Source of the DNA: Candidatus Bathyarchaeum sp.
GTDB lineage: Archaea > Thermoproteota > Bathyarchaeia > Bathyarchaeales > Bathyarchaeaceae
Assembly (NCBI GenBank): GCA_003096235.1
Contig: PIXT01000187.1
Span: 1 to 23,542 of the forward strand
Reading direction: 5' to 3'
Length of the DNA stretch: 23,542 bases
A program made the translations under genes and the position numbers. Shown here one piece after another: positions 14,043 through 22,346 of the stretch; position 1 is the first letter of the stretch; every line of letters begins with the position of its first letter. The notes beneath the pieces are model-generated. The model worked only from the letters and a program-made list of their open reading frames with translations, did no database searches and had not been told where the DNA came from.

Positions 14043-14936
14043 TTAGATTGTCAGAGAATGCCTTCTGTATTTGAATAGCCCCGGAAATATGTAATACGTA
14101 GATCCTTTTATGGCGTAGCCAAGAGACTTGGCAATATCGTAGCCATCACTCACTCTGCTTATTGTTCTTGTGAATACTCCTGCGCGTTCTTCATATGAGA
14201 TTCTTCCAAACCGTGTCATTAACCTAGAAATCTTCTGATCCTCAGACACTCCCAGCTCCGAGTCGTAGGGTCCATACCCGTTCCTAGACATTTTACATGC
14301 AACATCATGGGACAATGTTATACTGCATCCGGGAACACTGGCGCCCATCACTGGAATTCCCAAAATTTCTATTGTAGGAAACTTGAGGGAAACACGTGTC
14401 AAAAGGTTTGCTCCCATTATTCCAAATCTTCTTCCCAGCTTAAGGCTGTCTCTTGGTCTCAAAGACGGCGCTGAAGCAACTATATCTTTACATTTGAATG
14501 CGTAATACATCACTTCAAAGTAGTTCTCATACTTATCCAACTCAGAAAAAACATATGCATCATCAACCTCTGTTCCCGTAGAAAACAGGGAATCAATATC
14601 ATGAAAAACAATTAGATTTCCCTTAGCATGCCTAAACCCCAAATTCCTGCCTATTGCAGGGGTATCCCACCACTGATACTTAATTTCCCCCGCTTTGCGC
14701 AGTTCCTTTCTGTACTTGTCGTATTCCTTGGGAGAAATTATTTTGCTGTCACCAATTTTTGGCAACTCCGCATTTTCTCCCGCATCAACAACTATAAACT
14801 CAATAGCCTTGTTTTTTCCAGTCTTTTCTTCAAAAGCCTTTTTCGCTATCTCCCAGTTGTTAAACGTCTCTTCGATGGCTTTTGCATCTTTTTCACCCCG
14901 CCCTGTTGTTATCACTGAGAAGACTGGCTTTGTCAT
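14043..14936 (-). CDS. Glycosyltransferase family 2 protein
   Basis: This has the GT-A fold pattern: beta strand PVFSVITTGRGE near the start, a nucleotide-binding region, AIGRNLGFRHAKGNLIVFHD, and metal-binding DID at 113-115, then a GVSEDQ segment matching the usual acceptor/base motif. Such enzymes transfer sugars from nucleotide or dolichyl-phosphate donors to glycans or lipids. No transmembrane helix is obvious, so it is cytoplasmic or peripheral. I chose ATG 14936 because the fold starts immediately and a TATA-like CATAAAAACC lies about 25-30 nt upstream; an in-frame TTG at 14990 would add 18 residues. The acceptor is unknown. Confidence 0.85.
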   Translation of the reverse strand: MTKPVFSVITTGRGEKDAKAIEETFNNWEIAKKAFEEKTGKNKAIEFIVVDAGENAELPKIGDSKIISPKEYDKYRKELRKAGEIKYQWWDTPAIGRNLGFRHAKGNLIVFHDIDSLFSTGTEVDDAYVFSELDKYENYFEVMYYAFKCKDIVASAPSLRPRDSLKLGRRFGIMGANLLTRVSLKFPTIEILGIPVMGASVPGCSITLSHDVACKMSRNGYGPYDSELGVSEDQKISRLMTRFGRISYEERAGVFTRTISRVSDGYDIAKSLGYAIKGSTYYIFPGLFKYRRHSLTI

Positions 14937-15185
14937 AGCATCTTTTAGAAGCAAGATGGTTTTTATGAGTTTTGCCTGATTACGTGACAAAAAATTAAAC
15001 TGTTGTTGATGTTAACGGTCACACTAACATGGTTTTTTGGTTCATCACTCAACTTTTTTACTCAACGTTCCAGAAAATTATTCGGCCTTTTCCACCGCTT
15101 TTGAGATATGGCTTGTATGCGTTTCCTATGCAATGTTTCCAATAGAATTTTGGCGTGAATCTATGTGCTGAAAAGATGAACACGA

Positions 15186-15251
15186 AGTATAAATTAGTCC
15201 TCCATAATGTTTTAAACCGCTATGACTCATAGTTAGCTTTCCGAAAAGCTG
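15186..15251 (+). promoter_or_regulatory. Promoter with two adjacent palindromes before the TackOD1-like gene
   Basis: AGTATAAATT (15186-15195) is a clear TATA box. The perfect 13-bp dyad CTATGA-C-TCATAG (15220-15232) lies right where transcription should start. A hairpin AGCTTT-CCGA-AAAGCT (15236-15251) follows in the early leader. The Shine-Dalgarno GGAG is at about 15283-15286. The remaining sequence from 14991 to 15185 shows no gene. Confidence 0.45.
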
Positions 15252-15295
15252 TTGAGACGACCTCACACGCCGCAGGTCAAAACAGGAGACAATGA

Positions 15296-16270
15296 ATGCC
15301 AAAAGCCTCAAAAAAAGAACTGCTCAAGCTGTACAAAGATCATACCGTGCAGCTTCTTATCAGCAAGTTTGTGAGCGGTGAGCTTGATACCTTAAATCCT
15401 GTTTTTGATCAAAAACATGGTTTTAAGTATCCGCTAGTGGATGAGGTTGTGGGGGACTCGTTTAGTACGGATCGGTTTTTACAGAAACTCTTTGAAGGCG
15501 GCGTTCTAGAGCGCAAACTTTACGACAAAATTGTCTATTGTCCCTCTTGCAGTTCCGCGAATGTTTCTATACATTACACTTGTCCTCACTGCAAATCGTT
15601 TGACGTTAAGAAAAGCTCCTTGATTGAACACATAAAATGTGGCTACATAGACACCGAAGACCACTTTCAAAAAGAAGACAAACTAGTTTGCCCAAGATGC
15701 CACAAAGAATTAATTACTCCCGATGTGGACTACCACAAAGCAGGAGTATGGTGTACCTGCAATCAATGTAACAAAAGCTTTGACATTCCAGTTCCGGCTC
15801 ATTTTTGTCGTGAATGTCAAAATAACTTCATTTTCGACGAAGCCATCTACAAAGATGTTTACTCCTACAATTTGACCCCAGAAGCCTCAAAAGAGGCAAC
15901 ACTGGGCTGGATCATGATTGGTCCAATAATGGAATTTTTAGAAGCTATGGGATACACAGTAGAAAGTCCCGGCTTCTTGAATGGAAAATCTGGAACACGT
16001 CACATGTTTGATTTAACTGCAGTTTCTGCTGAGAATAACACAACTGCGATTGACCTCGCAACTTCTACTGATGATGTTGTGTCTGAGCAATCGGTGATTT
16101 CTATGTTCGCTAAGATTTTTGATTCTAATCCAGAGAAAGCTTGTCTTGTTGTTATTCCAAAGATGAGCGAGAACGGCAGAAATTTGGCGGCGCTTTACAA
16201 GATAGATTTGATTGAAGCCAAAAGTCAGACTGCAGCAATAGAGTCTTTGAAGTCTTGTATAGCGCAGTGA
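15296..16270 (+). CDS. TackOD1-like zinc-binding protein with possible nuclease-fold C-terminus
   Basis: The 324-residue soluble protein has three parts. The N-terminal helical region (1-78) is unrecognised. A cysteine-rich centre (82-176) contains several CxxC pairs (YCPSC, TCPHC, VCPRC, CTCNQC, FCREC) and resembles the 'thaumarchaeal output domain' TackOD1, proposed as a zinc-binding signalling output in TACK archaea. The C-terminal ~110 residues resemble a PD-(D/E)xK-like fold: hairpin with Asp239 (MFDLTAV) and Asp253 (AIDLATS), then helix VISMFAKIFD and strand CLVVIP. The usual Lys after the second acid is absent (DLA), so a binding rather than cutting role is plausible. It ends 1 nt from the stop of the convergent pilus operon. 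The domain names are my best recognition, not a search result. Confidence 0.7.
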   Translation: MPKASKKELLKLYKDHTVQLLISKFVSGELDTLNPVFDQKHGFKYPLVDEVVGDSFSTDRFLQKLFEGGVLERKLYDKIVYCPSCSSANVSIHYTCPHCKSFDVKKSSLIEHIKCGYIDTEDHFQKEDKLVCPRCHKELITPDVDYHKAGVWCTCNQCNKSFDIPVPAHFCRECQNNFIFDEAIYKDVYSYNLTPEASKEATLGWIMIGPIMEFLEAMGYTVESPGFLNGKSGTRHMFDLTAVSAENNTTAIDLATSTDDVVSEQSVISMFAKIFDSNPEKACLVVIPKMSENGRNLAALYKIDLIEAKSQTAAIESLKSCIAQ

Positions 16271-16271
16271 G

Positions 16272-18473
16272 TTAACTGCCGATTCCAGAGTAGACTGCTA
16301 CGTTTCCTCGTTCAGTTACAGCTTTGACCGTGTAAGCTCCTGTCGGTATATCCATGTCAAAGCGAATGTAGTTTTTGGTTGTTGCGGAATTTACGAAGAC
16401 GTCTATGTCGTAACGTTGATGCTCTGTTGAATCGATCATCCACAATGAAATCAGATGAAGTGTTAAGGCGCCATCGTTTTCGAATGTGAATTGGGTTCCC
16501 TCCATTTTCACTCTTACTCCCAAAAAATCTATGTCCACGGTTGTTTGGTCACTATCAGCGCCTTCATCCACAAATTTGAGATTTATTACGCCTTGACTAT
16601 TAACGTAGCTTTGCCACACATCTGTAAGATTTAACGCGTAATAGTCCCATCCCATTGTTGGCGTGTGACCGCTGGTGACGTTAAAGCCCGCGTCACTGTA
16701 TGTTGAGGATGTCCAATTGTATGCTTTCAGATACCACTTCTCTGAAGCATCATACGCCTTGTATCTCAACTGTAACTCAAATGTTTGAATGTATTCTAGC
16801 GGATGTGTGGACACATCTATTGTGAATGCTCCATCCATGTCAAGTTGATAATCTTGGGGACTTAGCTCTATCATGTCTGCTTTAAAGTCAAAGCTTGTTC
16901 CTGTTGTTTTAGTTCCTATAATTCTTATCTTCCATTGTCCAGAGGCGTCCCTGAAGCTATTTGGATTTGAAGATATGACTTGGATTTTTGTTTCATCTGT
17001 GTCTGCTGTAGCACTTGACACGTAATCTAGATACCCGTTTCCGCTTGTTGGATACACTCCAAGATCATAGTTATACAATTGCATTGTAACATCAACCGAA
17101 CCTGTTGTCCACGCACTGTTAATCATCCACGTTAATTGATTCCAATCTTCTATGCTGCTTGAACCCGTAAACTCAATCGCCATAGTATGTTCTTGGGACC
17201 AGACATGTAACAGGGCAGCGTCTATGTACCATGTGTCCTGAATGATGTCGCTTGTTTCTGTGCCACCTGTGAATCTTATTGTAAACGTTGACGAGTCTAG
17301 GTATGACGATATGGATACGTTGTTCCATCCGTTTGTCAGGTCCTTGAAAACATTTTGCCAAGTTGAACCCGTCCAAACGTCCACTTTAAGGTCCTCAGAC
17401 CCCATTTTTCCACAATAGATACACAACTCCTCGTTTGCCTCGTTATAGTTCACGTTTGTCCATTGAACTTCCAAATCTACTTCGTAATTGGATGTGCTTT
17501 GCATGAAATCGGTTTCATAAAAAATTACCCAACGATTTTGATTAGGATGATCATTATGGAATCTGAACCGCATTTGTGTCACAGATGCCTCATCGAAGGT
17601 TACTTCTTCCCAAGTTTCCCACGTTCCTGCCCCACTATACACATTCTCCCATTTGCCCTCCGTATAAATGTCCACTTCTATTCGGTCAATATTGCTGGTT
17701 TGCCTGCGAATCAAATACCTGACAGTGTCACATGTTAGGGCACTGTGTGTAAGCACTAAATACCCACTCCAACTGCGTCCAGGAACCCATGTGTAAGCAT
17801 ACCTGCCCTCATTATCGTCGTAGGCTCTTGTTTCATAGTACCAACTATTTCCAGGGTCCTCATATCCCGTAGGTGATACCCACTGCTCTGAACCTCCACC
17901 CGTATTTTCTTCCTGAAGCATATCCATAACATTGTCTGGACCCGACTGCTGAGCAAAGAAGCTGCTATGGGTTCCTTTGTCTGCAGAAGAATCCACATCA
18001 GACTTTTCGTTATCCACAAAATCTGAAACATCTGCTCCTACCGAATAACTTCTGACTGTCATATACTCGCCGTTATCTGAAACCAAATCAGAAGTACTTC
18101 CAGAAACCAAACTTGTTAACCCAATAAGACTATACGCAGAAGGGTTGTAAGGCAGGGATGAAGATTCTATAAACCGCTCAAAATTGTCGTCGTCAACAGC
18201 TTGTGTACTAGTATAGCTGCCTGTCACGAGGCTGCCTGTGTTGATTGTGTATTCGTTTTGAGCGTTAAACCAAGAATAAGTGGTGACCTGTTCAACGTTG
18301 GTGATGCTGGATTCTTCTTTCATTTTCTCCCAGTCAAATTGGTTCATTTCGTAGTTCCACAAGACAATGTTTGATACTATAGCCAGCATAATCACTAGGC
18401 TAAGGGCGACGACAATTATGTTGCTGACGCCACGGCGGTCTCGCTTAAATCGGCGACATGTAGTAGTCAACAA
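16272..18473 (-). CDS. Giant archaeal pilin-like protein with large inserted beta domains
   Basis: The 733-residue protein has a class III-like prepilin N-terminus: basic segment RRFKRDRRG, then a 24-residue hydrophobic helix (VSNIIVVALSLVIMLAIVSN), with cleavage expected after Gly15. The central ~560 residues carry jelly-roll/discoidin-like beta regions (repeated 'SWSGYLVLTH', 'VDVWTGSTWQNV', 'WTTGSVDVTMQL' strands). The last ~74 residues (660-733) resemble the beta domain of the small pilin encoded just before it. It starts at TTG 18473 (a second TTG follows), supported by GGAGAGG about 8 nt upstream, and overlaps the small pilin gene by 29 nt, so translation is probably coupled. It could be a tip adhesin or a large minor pilin. 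Confidence 0.75.
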   Translation of the reverse strand: MLTTTCRRFKRDRRGVSNIIVVALSLVIMLAIVSNIVLWNYEMNQFDWEKMKEESSITNVEQVTTYSWFNAQNEYTINTGSLVTGSYTSTQAVDDDNFERFIESSSLPYNPSAYSLIGLTSLVSGSTSDLVSDNGEYMTVRSYSVGADVSDFVDNEKSDVDSSADKGTHSSFFAQQSGPDNVMDMLQEENTGGGSEQWVSPTGYEDPGNSWYYETRAYDDNEGRYAYTWVPGRSWSGYLVLTHSALTCDTVRYLIRRQTSNIDRIEVDIYTEGKWENVYSGAGTWETWEEVTFDEASVTQMRFRFHNDHPNQNRWVIFYETDFMQSTSNYEVDLEVQWTNVNYNEANEELCIYCGKMGSEDLKVDVWTGSTWQNVFKDLTNGWNNVSISSYLDSSTFTIRFTGGTETSDIIQDTWYIDAALLHVWSQEHTMAIEFTGSSSIEDWNQLTWMINSAWTTGSVDVTMQLYNYDLGVYPTSGNGYLDYVSSATADTDETKIQVISSNPNSFRDASGQWKIRIIGTKTTGTSFDFKADMIELSPQDYQLDMDGAFTIDVSTHPLEYIQTFELQLRYKAYDASEKWYLKAYNWTSSTYSDAGFNVTSGHTPTMGWDYYALNLTDVWQSYVNSQGVINLKFVDEGADSDQTTVDIDFLGVRVKMEGTQFTFENDGALTLHLISLWMIDSTEHQRYDIDVFVNSATTKNYIRFDMDIPTGAYTVKAVTERGNVAVYSGIGS

Positions 18474-18846
18474 CTTTGGTTCCTCTCCTAGTTACAACTT
18501 TAATTTCATACGCAGAATCTGCATTCCATATGTATGTGACGTTAAGCCAACCATGCTTGTTCATCTCTAACTCGATAGGTGTAAACGATTGACTCACACC
18601 ATTCACGTACACAGCATCTATCTGTATGCCAACCTTGCCCACGTTACGAACATACACCGAGATTTGATTTGAATTAAACCAAACATCTTCAACAACAAGG
18701 CGCTCGCCCATGTTGTCGTGAAGTCCATCAGTGATAACATATGTTGCGCTAACAGCAATTGACATACCCGCAACTGCAATAACAGTCAATAGAAGACTGC
18801 TTAAGACGGGAGTAATTCCCTTGCTGTTCCGCAATAGTTTTTTCAC
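18445..18846 (-). CDS. Archaeal type IV pilin-like protein
   Basis: The 133-residue protein has a canonical class III signal: MKKLLRNSKG, cleaved after Gly10, then the hydrophobic helix ITPVLSSLLLTVIAVAGMS. The C-terminal ~80 residues form a beta domain of the FlaF/FlaG-like pilin type (ISVYVRNVGKVGIQIDAVYVNG). After processing it would be a pilus subunit or minor subunit. GGAG precedes the ATG closely. It lies 14 nt after the TadC-like gene in the same operon. Confidence 0.85.
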   Translation of the reverse strand: MKKLLRNSKGITPVLSSLLLTVIAVAGMSIAVSATYVITDGLHDNMGERLVVEDVWFNSNQISVYVRNVGKVGIQIDAVYVNGVSQSFTPIELEMNKHGWLNVTYIWNADSAYEIKVVTRRGTKVVDYYMSPI

Positions 18847-18860
18847 ATTTTTCTCTCCAA

Positions 18861-19676
18861 TTACACTACAAATTTGAAGGCTAGATATCCACAGAGCAAA
18901 AGGATAACACTATGTTTCAGACCGCCGCCAATTGTTCCTTCACCCATTTTTCCAGCCACAAGACCGCCAAAGAATGCTTGGATTGCGCTCATGTGAAAGA
19001 AGATTCTCCGCGCTTCATCAGGTGACATCAACTCAAACTGGCTGAGTTCAAAATCCGTTATGTCAACAAAAAAGGATTTGAAGAGCATAATAATCGTGAA
19101 AAGGAAAACAAAGAATGCCACATAGATGATTGCCAAATAAGGTCTAGTCTGAGTTTTACGTTCATCATCAAATGTTAAAGTTGTCTGCACAAACTCTTCT
19201 AGAGGCTCAAAAACCTTCTCAACATTCCCTCCAGATCGCTGGGCTTCAAGAATCAAAGGAATTGTTTGCCGCATAAGACCAGTGTCAACACGTTTACCTA
19301 ACGATTGAATAGCATCTTCAAATGACACTCCCCAACTCATCTGAGCAACCATCCTTTGAAGCTCCTTTGTCATTGGACCATACTGTCTTTTTGATGCCTC
19401 TTCCACGGCTTGCGGCAGTGTCATCCCAGTTTTTTGGGCTTGAACTATGCTCCGAAACAGGTCAGGAAGATGCTTGTCTACTGAACGTTTCCAGCGATGA
19501 TCTACATAATCGAGGACAGCTGGAGGAAAAACAGTAATCACCACTGCCAATAGGAAATATTCATCGAAAAGAGGACTACCGCTGAGCAGGAGTACAGCCG
19601 TAACGCATATAGTTACACCTAATGCGCCCGAGACAATCCACGCGATTTTCTTTTCCCATGTTTCAATTTTTGGCAT
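18861..19676 (-). CDS. Archaeal TadC-like pilus assembly membrane platform protein (T2SS F family)
   Basis: The 271-residue protein has membrane segments near the N-terminus, a cytoplasmic helical domain (HLPDLFRSIVQAQKTGMTL, FEDAIQSLGKRV, LILEAQRSGGNVEKVF) and C-terminal membrane helices, the type II secretion F / TadC pattern. With the partner F-type protein it forms the inner-membrane platform driven by the ATPase. Its ATG lies 3 nt after the upstream partner's stop, indicating a tight operon. Confidence 0.88.
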   Translation of the reverse strand: MPKIETWEKKIAWIVSGALGVTICVTAVLLLSGSPLFDEYFLLAVVITVFPPAVLDYVDHRWKRSVDKHLPDLFRSIVQAQKTGMTLPQAVEEASKRQYGPMTKELQRMVAQMSWGVSFEDAIQSLGKRVDTGLMRQTIPLILEAQRSGGNVEKVFEPLEEFVQTTLTFDDERKTQTRPYLAIIYVAFFVFLFTIIMLFKSFFVDITDFELSQFELMSPDEARRIFFHMSAIQAFFGGLVAGKMGEGTIGGGLKHSVILLLCGYLAFKFVV

Positions 19677-19679
19677 AAC

Positions 19680-20684
19680 TCATCTCTTCGGTGAAATCAT
19701 GTCTAATATTACAAGAAACACTATCGAGCCAATCGGCAATCCAAGATACGTAAGAAGTTGCAGCATTAGACCAGAGTCTAACGGACCAAACCCTCCGCCG
19801 CCCAGCATTGCCATAACCGCAAGCATCACTACAAAAATGAGTGACCCAGCCACCATCAAAGTAACATAGAACTCAGCTAAAACTGCAAGACTATCAGAGA
19901 AACGTTTCAAAGCGATCTGCTTTAACTTCATGTATTGCTGTGATCGGTTTCTTAGATATTTTACCGCGCTTCCTCCTGAGTGAACAACCGAAATAAATCC
20001 TTCAATTAACTCTTTGAACCTTTCAGAAGGCGTTCTCAGAGCCGTAGTTTCCAGTGCCGAAATAACATCAAAGCCGAAAAGCTCTACGTCCCGAACAACG
20101 TTTCTTGCCACGCTAGACACTGCCAACGAGGCATCAACTTGCGCTAAAGAACGCCATATAAAATCTGGAGGTACACCAGCTCCCGCTAAAATCGACATGT
20201 ACCCTGCAGTGAACGGTAAATCTTCTTCAAGGGCTCTTTTCAGGCTGTCTGCGCGGTAACTCGGGTAAGAATAGAACGCGATCACGGTTACGGCGCCGGC
20301 AAGCAGACTTACTCCTACTCCAAAAAGAATTGCCAAGACTAGAGATAAATTGAAGACAAAAAACAAAAGTGCTGTAACGGCAATCATGCTTGAGGTAACC
20401 AACAGTAGGCTCGCTAAGATAGCTGTGCTAACGTACGCTTTGAAGTTGGTTTTCATTCCCGACTTTTTTAAGCTAGCATCCAAGTCTTTGAACAATGGAA
20501 ATAGCCGAGACGATCTTCCACCAATAAGCTGGTACGCAAAAACCTGTGGCTTGGTTGCACCTAATTTGAGGCTCTGGTTCCACCGTGAGACTTTGCTGTT
20601 ATCCGAAGAGGGACTTTTGCTGAACGCATTTTTGACGCGAATATAGGCTCTTTTGAGTCCTCTTCTTAGTTTGCTTTCAGTCAT
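19680..20684 (-). CDS. Archaeal TadB-like pilus assembly membrane platform protein (T2SS F family)
   Basis: The 334-residue protein has a basic N-terminal cytoplasmic part, membrane helices around 84-138, a T2SS F-type cytoplasmic domain (EEDLPFTAGYMSILAGAGV, then FKELIEGFISVVHSGGSAVKYL) and C-terminal helices. It pairs with the TadC-like protein encoded next. Its start overlaps the ATPase stop by 1 nt (ATGA), a sign of translational coupling. Confidence 0.88.
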   Translation of the reverse strand: MTESKLRRGLKRAYIRVKNAFSKSPSSDNSKVSRWNQSLKLGATKPQVFAYQLIGGRSSRLFPLFKDLDASLKKSGMKTNFKAYVSTAILASLLLVTSSMIAVTALLFFVFNLSLVLAILFGVGVSLLAGAVTVIAFYSYPSYRADSLKRALEEDLPFTAGYMSILAGAGVPPDFIWRSLAQVDASLAVSSVARNVVRDVELFGFDVISALETTALRTPSERFKELIEGFISVVHSGGSAVKYLRNRSQQYMKLKQIALKRFSDSLAVLAEFYVTLMVAGSLIFVVMLAVMAMLGGGGFGPLDSGLMLQLLTYLGLPIGSIVFLVILDMISPKR

Positions 20685-22195
20685 TATATCCCCAACCTAG
20701 CCCTTCGAAAGACGCGTGTGGGATCAGCATAATATTCTCTGATGACCGAAACAACATCGCTGTATTTGCGAATCCCCTGTTTTACCATCCAATCTAGAAC
20801 CGTTTTTCTTCGATAAAGTTCATCCTGAAGCTCTTTTTCGTTAAGCCCCTTACGCTTCATCTTTTCTTCCAAAAGGTGACTATGACCAGAATACACAAAG
20901 GAATCATGTCTTGCATCCCACCGATACACTTCATGAGTTAACAGTTCTCTTGTTTTAGGGTCTAAGCCAATAATCTCCGTTATTGCACGCGTTCTTCTCA
21001 CAGGTTTTCCATTAACTTCAGTTCTTAACTGAACAGGTATAGCATTAATCATCGTCAAAAGCGGTCTTGGAATATTCATTGGTTCTGATTCCAAGCGGTG
21101 AATAACTGAGCTCGCGGATTCACCATGTATTGTTCCCATTCCCAAATGTCCTGTTGCCATAGCCTGAAAAAGAGTGTAAGCTTCCTCTCCTCGAACCTCA
21201 CCCACAAGCAGATAGTCTGGTCTCTGCCGCACAGCCGCCTTCAAAAGATCAAACAAGGTAACACTTCCTGATCCCTGCTCATCATGACCAAATCCTGCTC
21301 TTGCAACTGATGGAATCCAGTTTTCATGTGGCAGATTTAATTCAGCAGTATCTTCTACGCTGACCAGCTTTAGTCCAGGTTTTATAAACATCGAAAAACA
21401 GTTCAGTATCGTTGTTTTTCCTGATGCAACACCTCCAGCCACAAGAATCGAGGCTCTATTTTCGATGGCGAACCAGAAGTACGCTGCCATCTCGGATGAA
21501 AGAGTACCCAGAGCAATCAAGTCAGAGATTGTCAGGGGGTCCGCACGGAAACGTCGTATCGTAAATGTTGAGCCTCTTCGTGTAATTTCGTTTCCATAGG
21601 TCATTTGGATTCGGCTACCGTCTGGCAGAGATGCATCAAGGATGGGCATTGCAAGTGAGATGTTCTTTTTTGACAAGTAAGCTAGCCTTACGATGAATGA
21701 GTTTAGTTCTGCGCTGTTTTTGAAGATGATGTTTGTTGGAAGGGATTCGTAGTCGCGGTGCCAAACGTAGATTGGTATGTTTACTCCGTCTGCTGAGATG
21801 TCTTCGATTAGTGGGTCTTTCATGAGGGGGTCTATTTTTCCGTAGCCTAGAAAGTCGCGTATGATGTAGTACATGAACTTGTCCACGGCTTCTTCGGCGA
21901 TTTTCAGGCGGTAATCTTTGATTACTTCATGAATCTTTTTTTTCAGGTATTCTTCAGCTTTTTCTCGTGTTCCAATTTCTTTGAGGTTAACATCTATTTC
22001 TTCGACAAGTATCGTTTTTACTTCTTTGAGTTGTCCTTCTTCTTCATTGAGCAGCGTGGGTTCAATTAATTCGTATTTTAGTCTGTGAGTGTTTGGTTCT
22101 GCAACAACCGCAGCGTATACGTAGGGCTCATTAATTGGGTATACCTCTCGGAAAACTGAGGCTTTTTTTTCGAGAATGTTTTTTGTTGTTTTCAT
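20684..22195 (-). CDS. Type II/IV secretion-type pilus assembly ATPase (TadA/GspE family)
   Basis: The 503-residue cytoplasmic ATPase shows Walker A GGVASGKTT (254-262), Asp box near 281 (VEDTAEL), Walker B-like DYLLVGEVRG (327-336) and His box GHLGMGTIHGES (349-360). The N-terminal domain (LGYGKIDPLMKDPLIEDIS, 116-134) is the usual VirB11/TadA module. It powers pilus extension and secretion of the pilins encoded downstream. It is the first gene of the operon; the start has GAGGGC just upstream. No prepilin peptidase or retraction ATPase is present in the window. Confidence 0.95.
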   Translation of the reverse strand: MKTTKNILEKKASVFREVYPINEPYVYAAVVAEPNTHRLKYELIEPTLLNEEEGQLKEVKTILVEEIDVNLKEIGTREKAEEYLKKKIHEVIKDYRLKIAEEAVDKFMYYIIRDFLGYGKIDPLMKDPLIEDISADGVNIPIYVWHRDYESLPTNIIFKNSAELNSFIVRLAYLSKKNISLAMPILDASLPDGSRIQMTYGNEITRRGSTFTIRRFRADPLTISDLIALGTLSSEMAAYFWFAIENRASILVAGGVASGKTTILNCFSMFIKPGLKLVSVEDTAELNLPHENWIPSVARAGFGHDEQGSGSVTLFDLLKAAVRQRPDYLLVGEVRGEEAYTLFQAMATGHLGMGTIHGESASSVIHRLESEPMNIPRPLLTMINAIPVQLRTEVNGKPVRRTRAITEIIGLDPKTRELLTHEVYRWDARHDSFVYSGHSHLLEEKMKRKGLNEKELQDELYRRKTVLDWMVKQGIRKYSDVVSVIREYYADPTRVFRRARLGI

Positions 22196-22293
22196 TTAGC
22201 CCTCACGTTTACTCCGATTCTCAGTTAATCCACTAGGCAAGTGGGTGTTGGAGCTGGTTCACGGATTCCCTGCAAAAATAGGACATCTTAAGA

Positions 22294-22305
22294 CTTAATA
22301 AAATC
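22294..22305 (-). promoter_or_regulatory. TATA-like promoter element of the pilus operon
   Basis: On the minus strand GATTTTATTAAG lies about 100 nt before the ATPase start, predicting a leader of about 70 nt. The 8-bp palindrome TCTTAAGA (22286-22293) directly follows it in the transcription direction. This is the only promoter-like A/T element seen between the pilus operon and the aIF5B gene. Confidence 0.4.
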
Positions 22306-22346
22306 TATGGATTTGAAATCAACTACCACAAAAGCACACAGCAGAC

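Noticed and set aside
14937..14990. TTG start extending the glycosyltransferase by 18 residues
   Set aside because: The fold begins right at Met 14936, and a TATA-like element overlaps the extension, so the shorter start is preferred; the longer one is not excluded.
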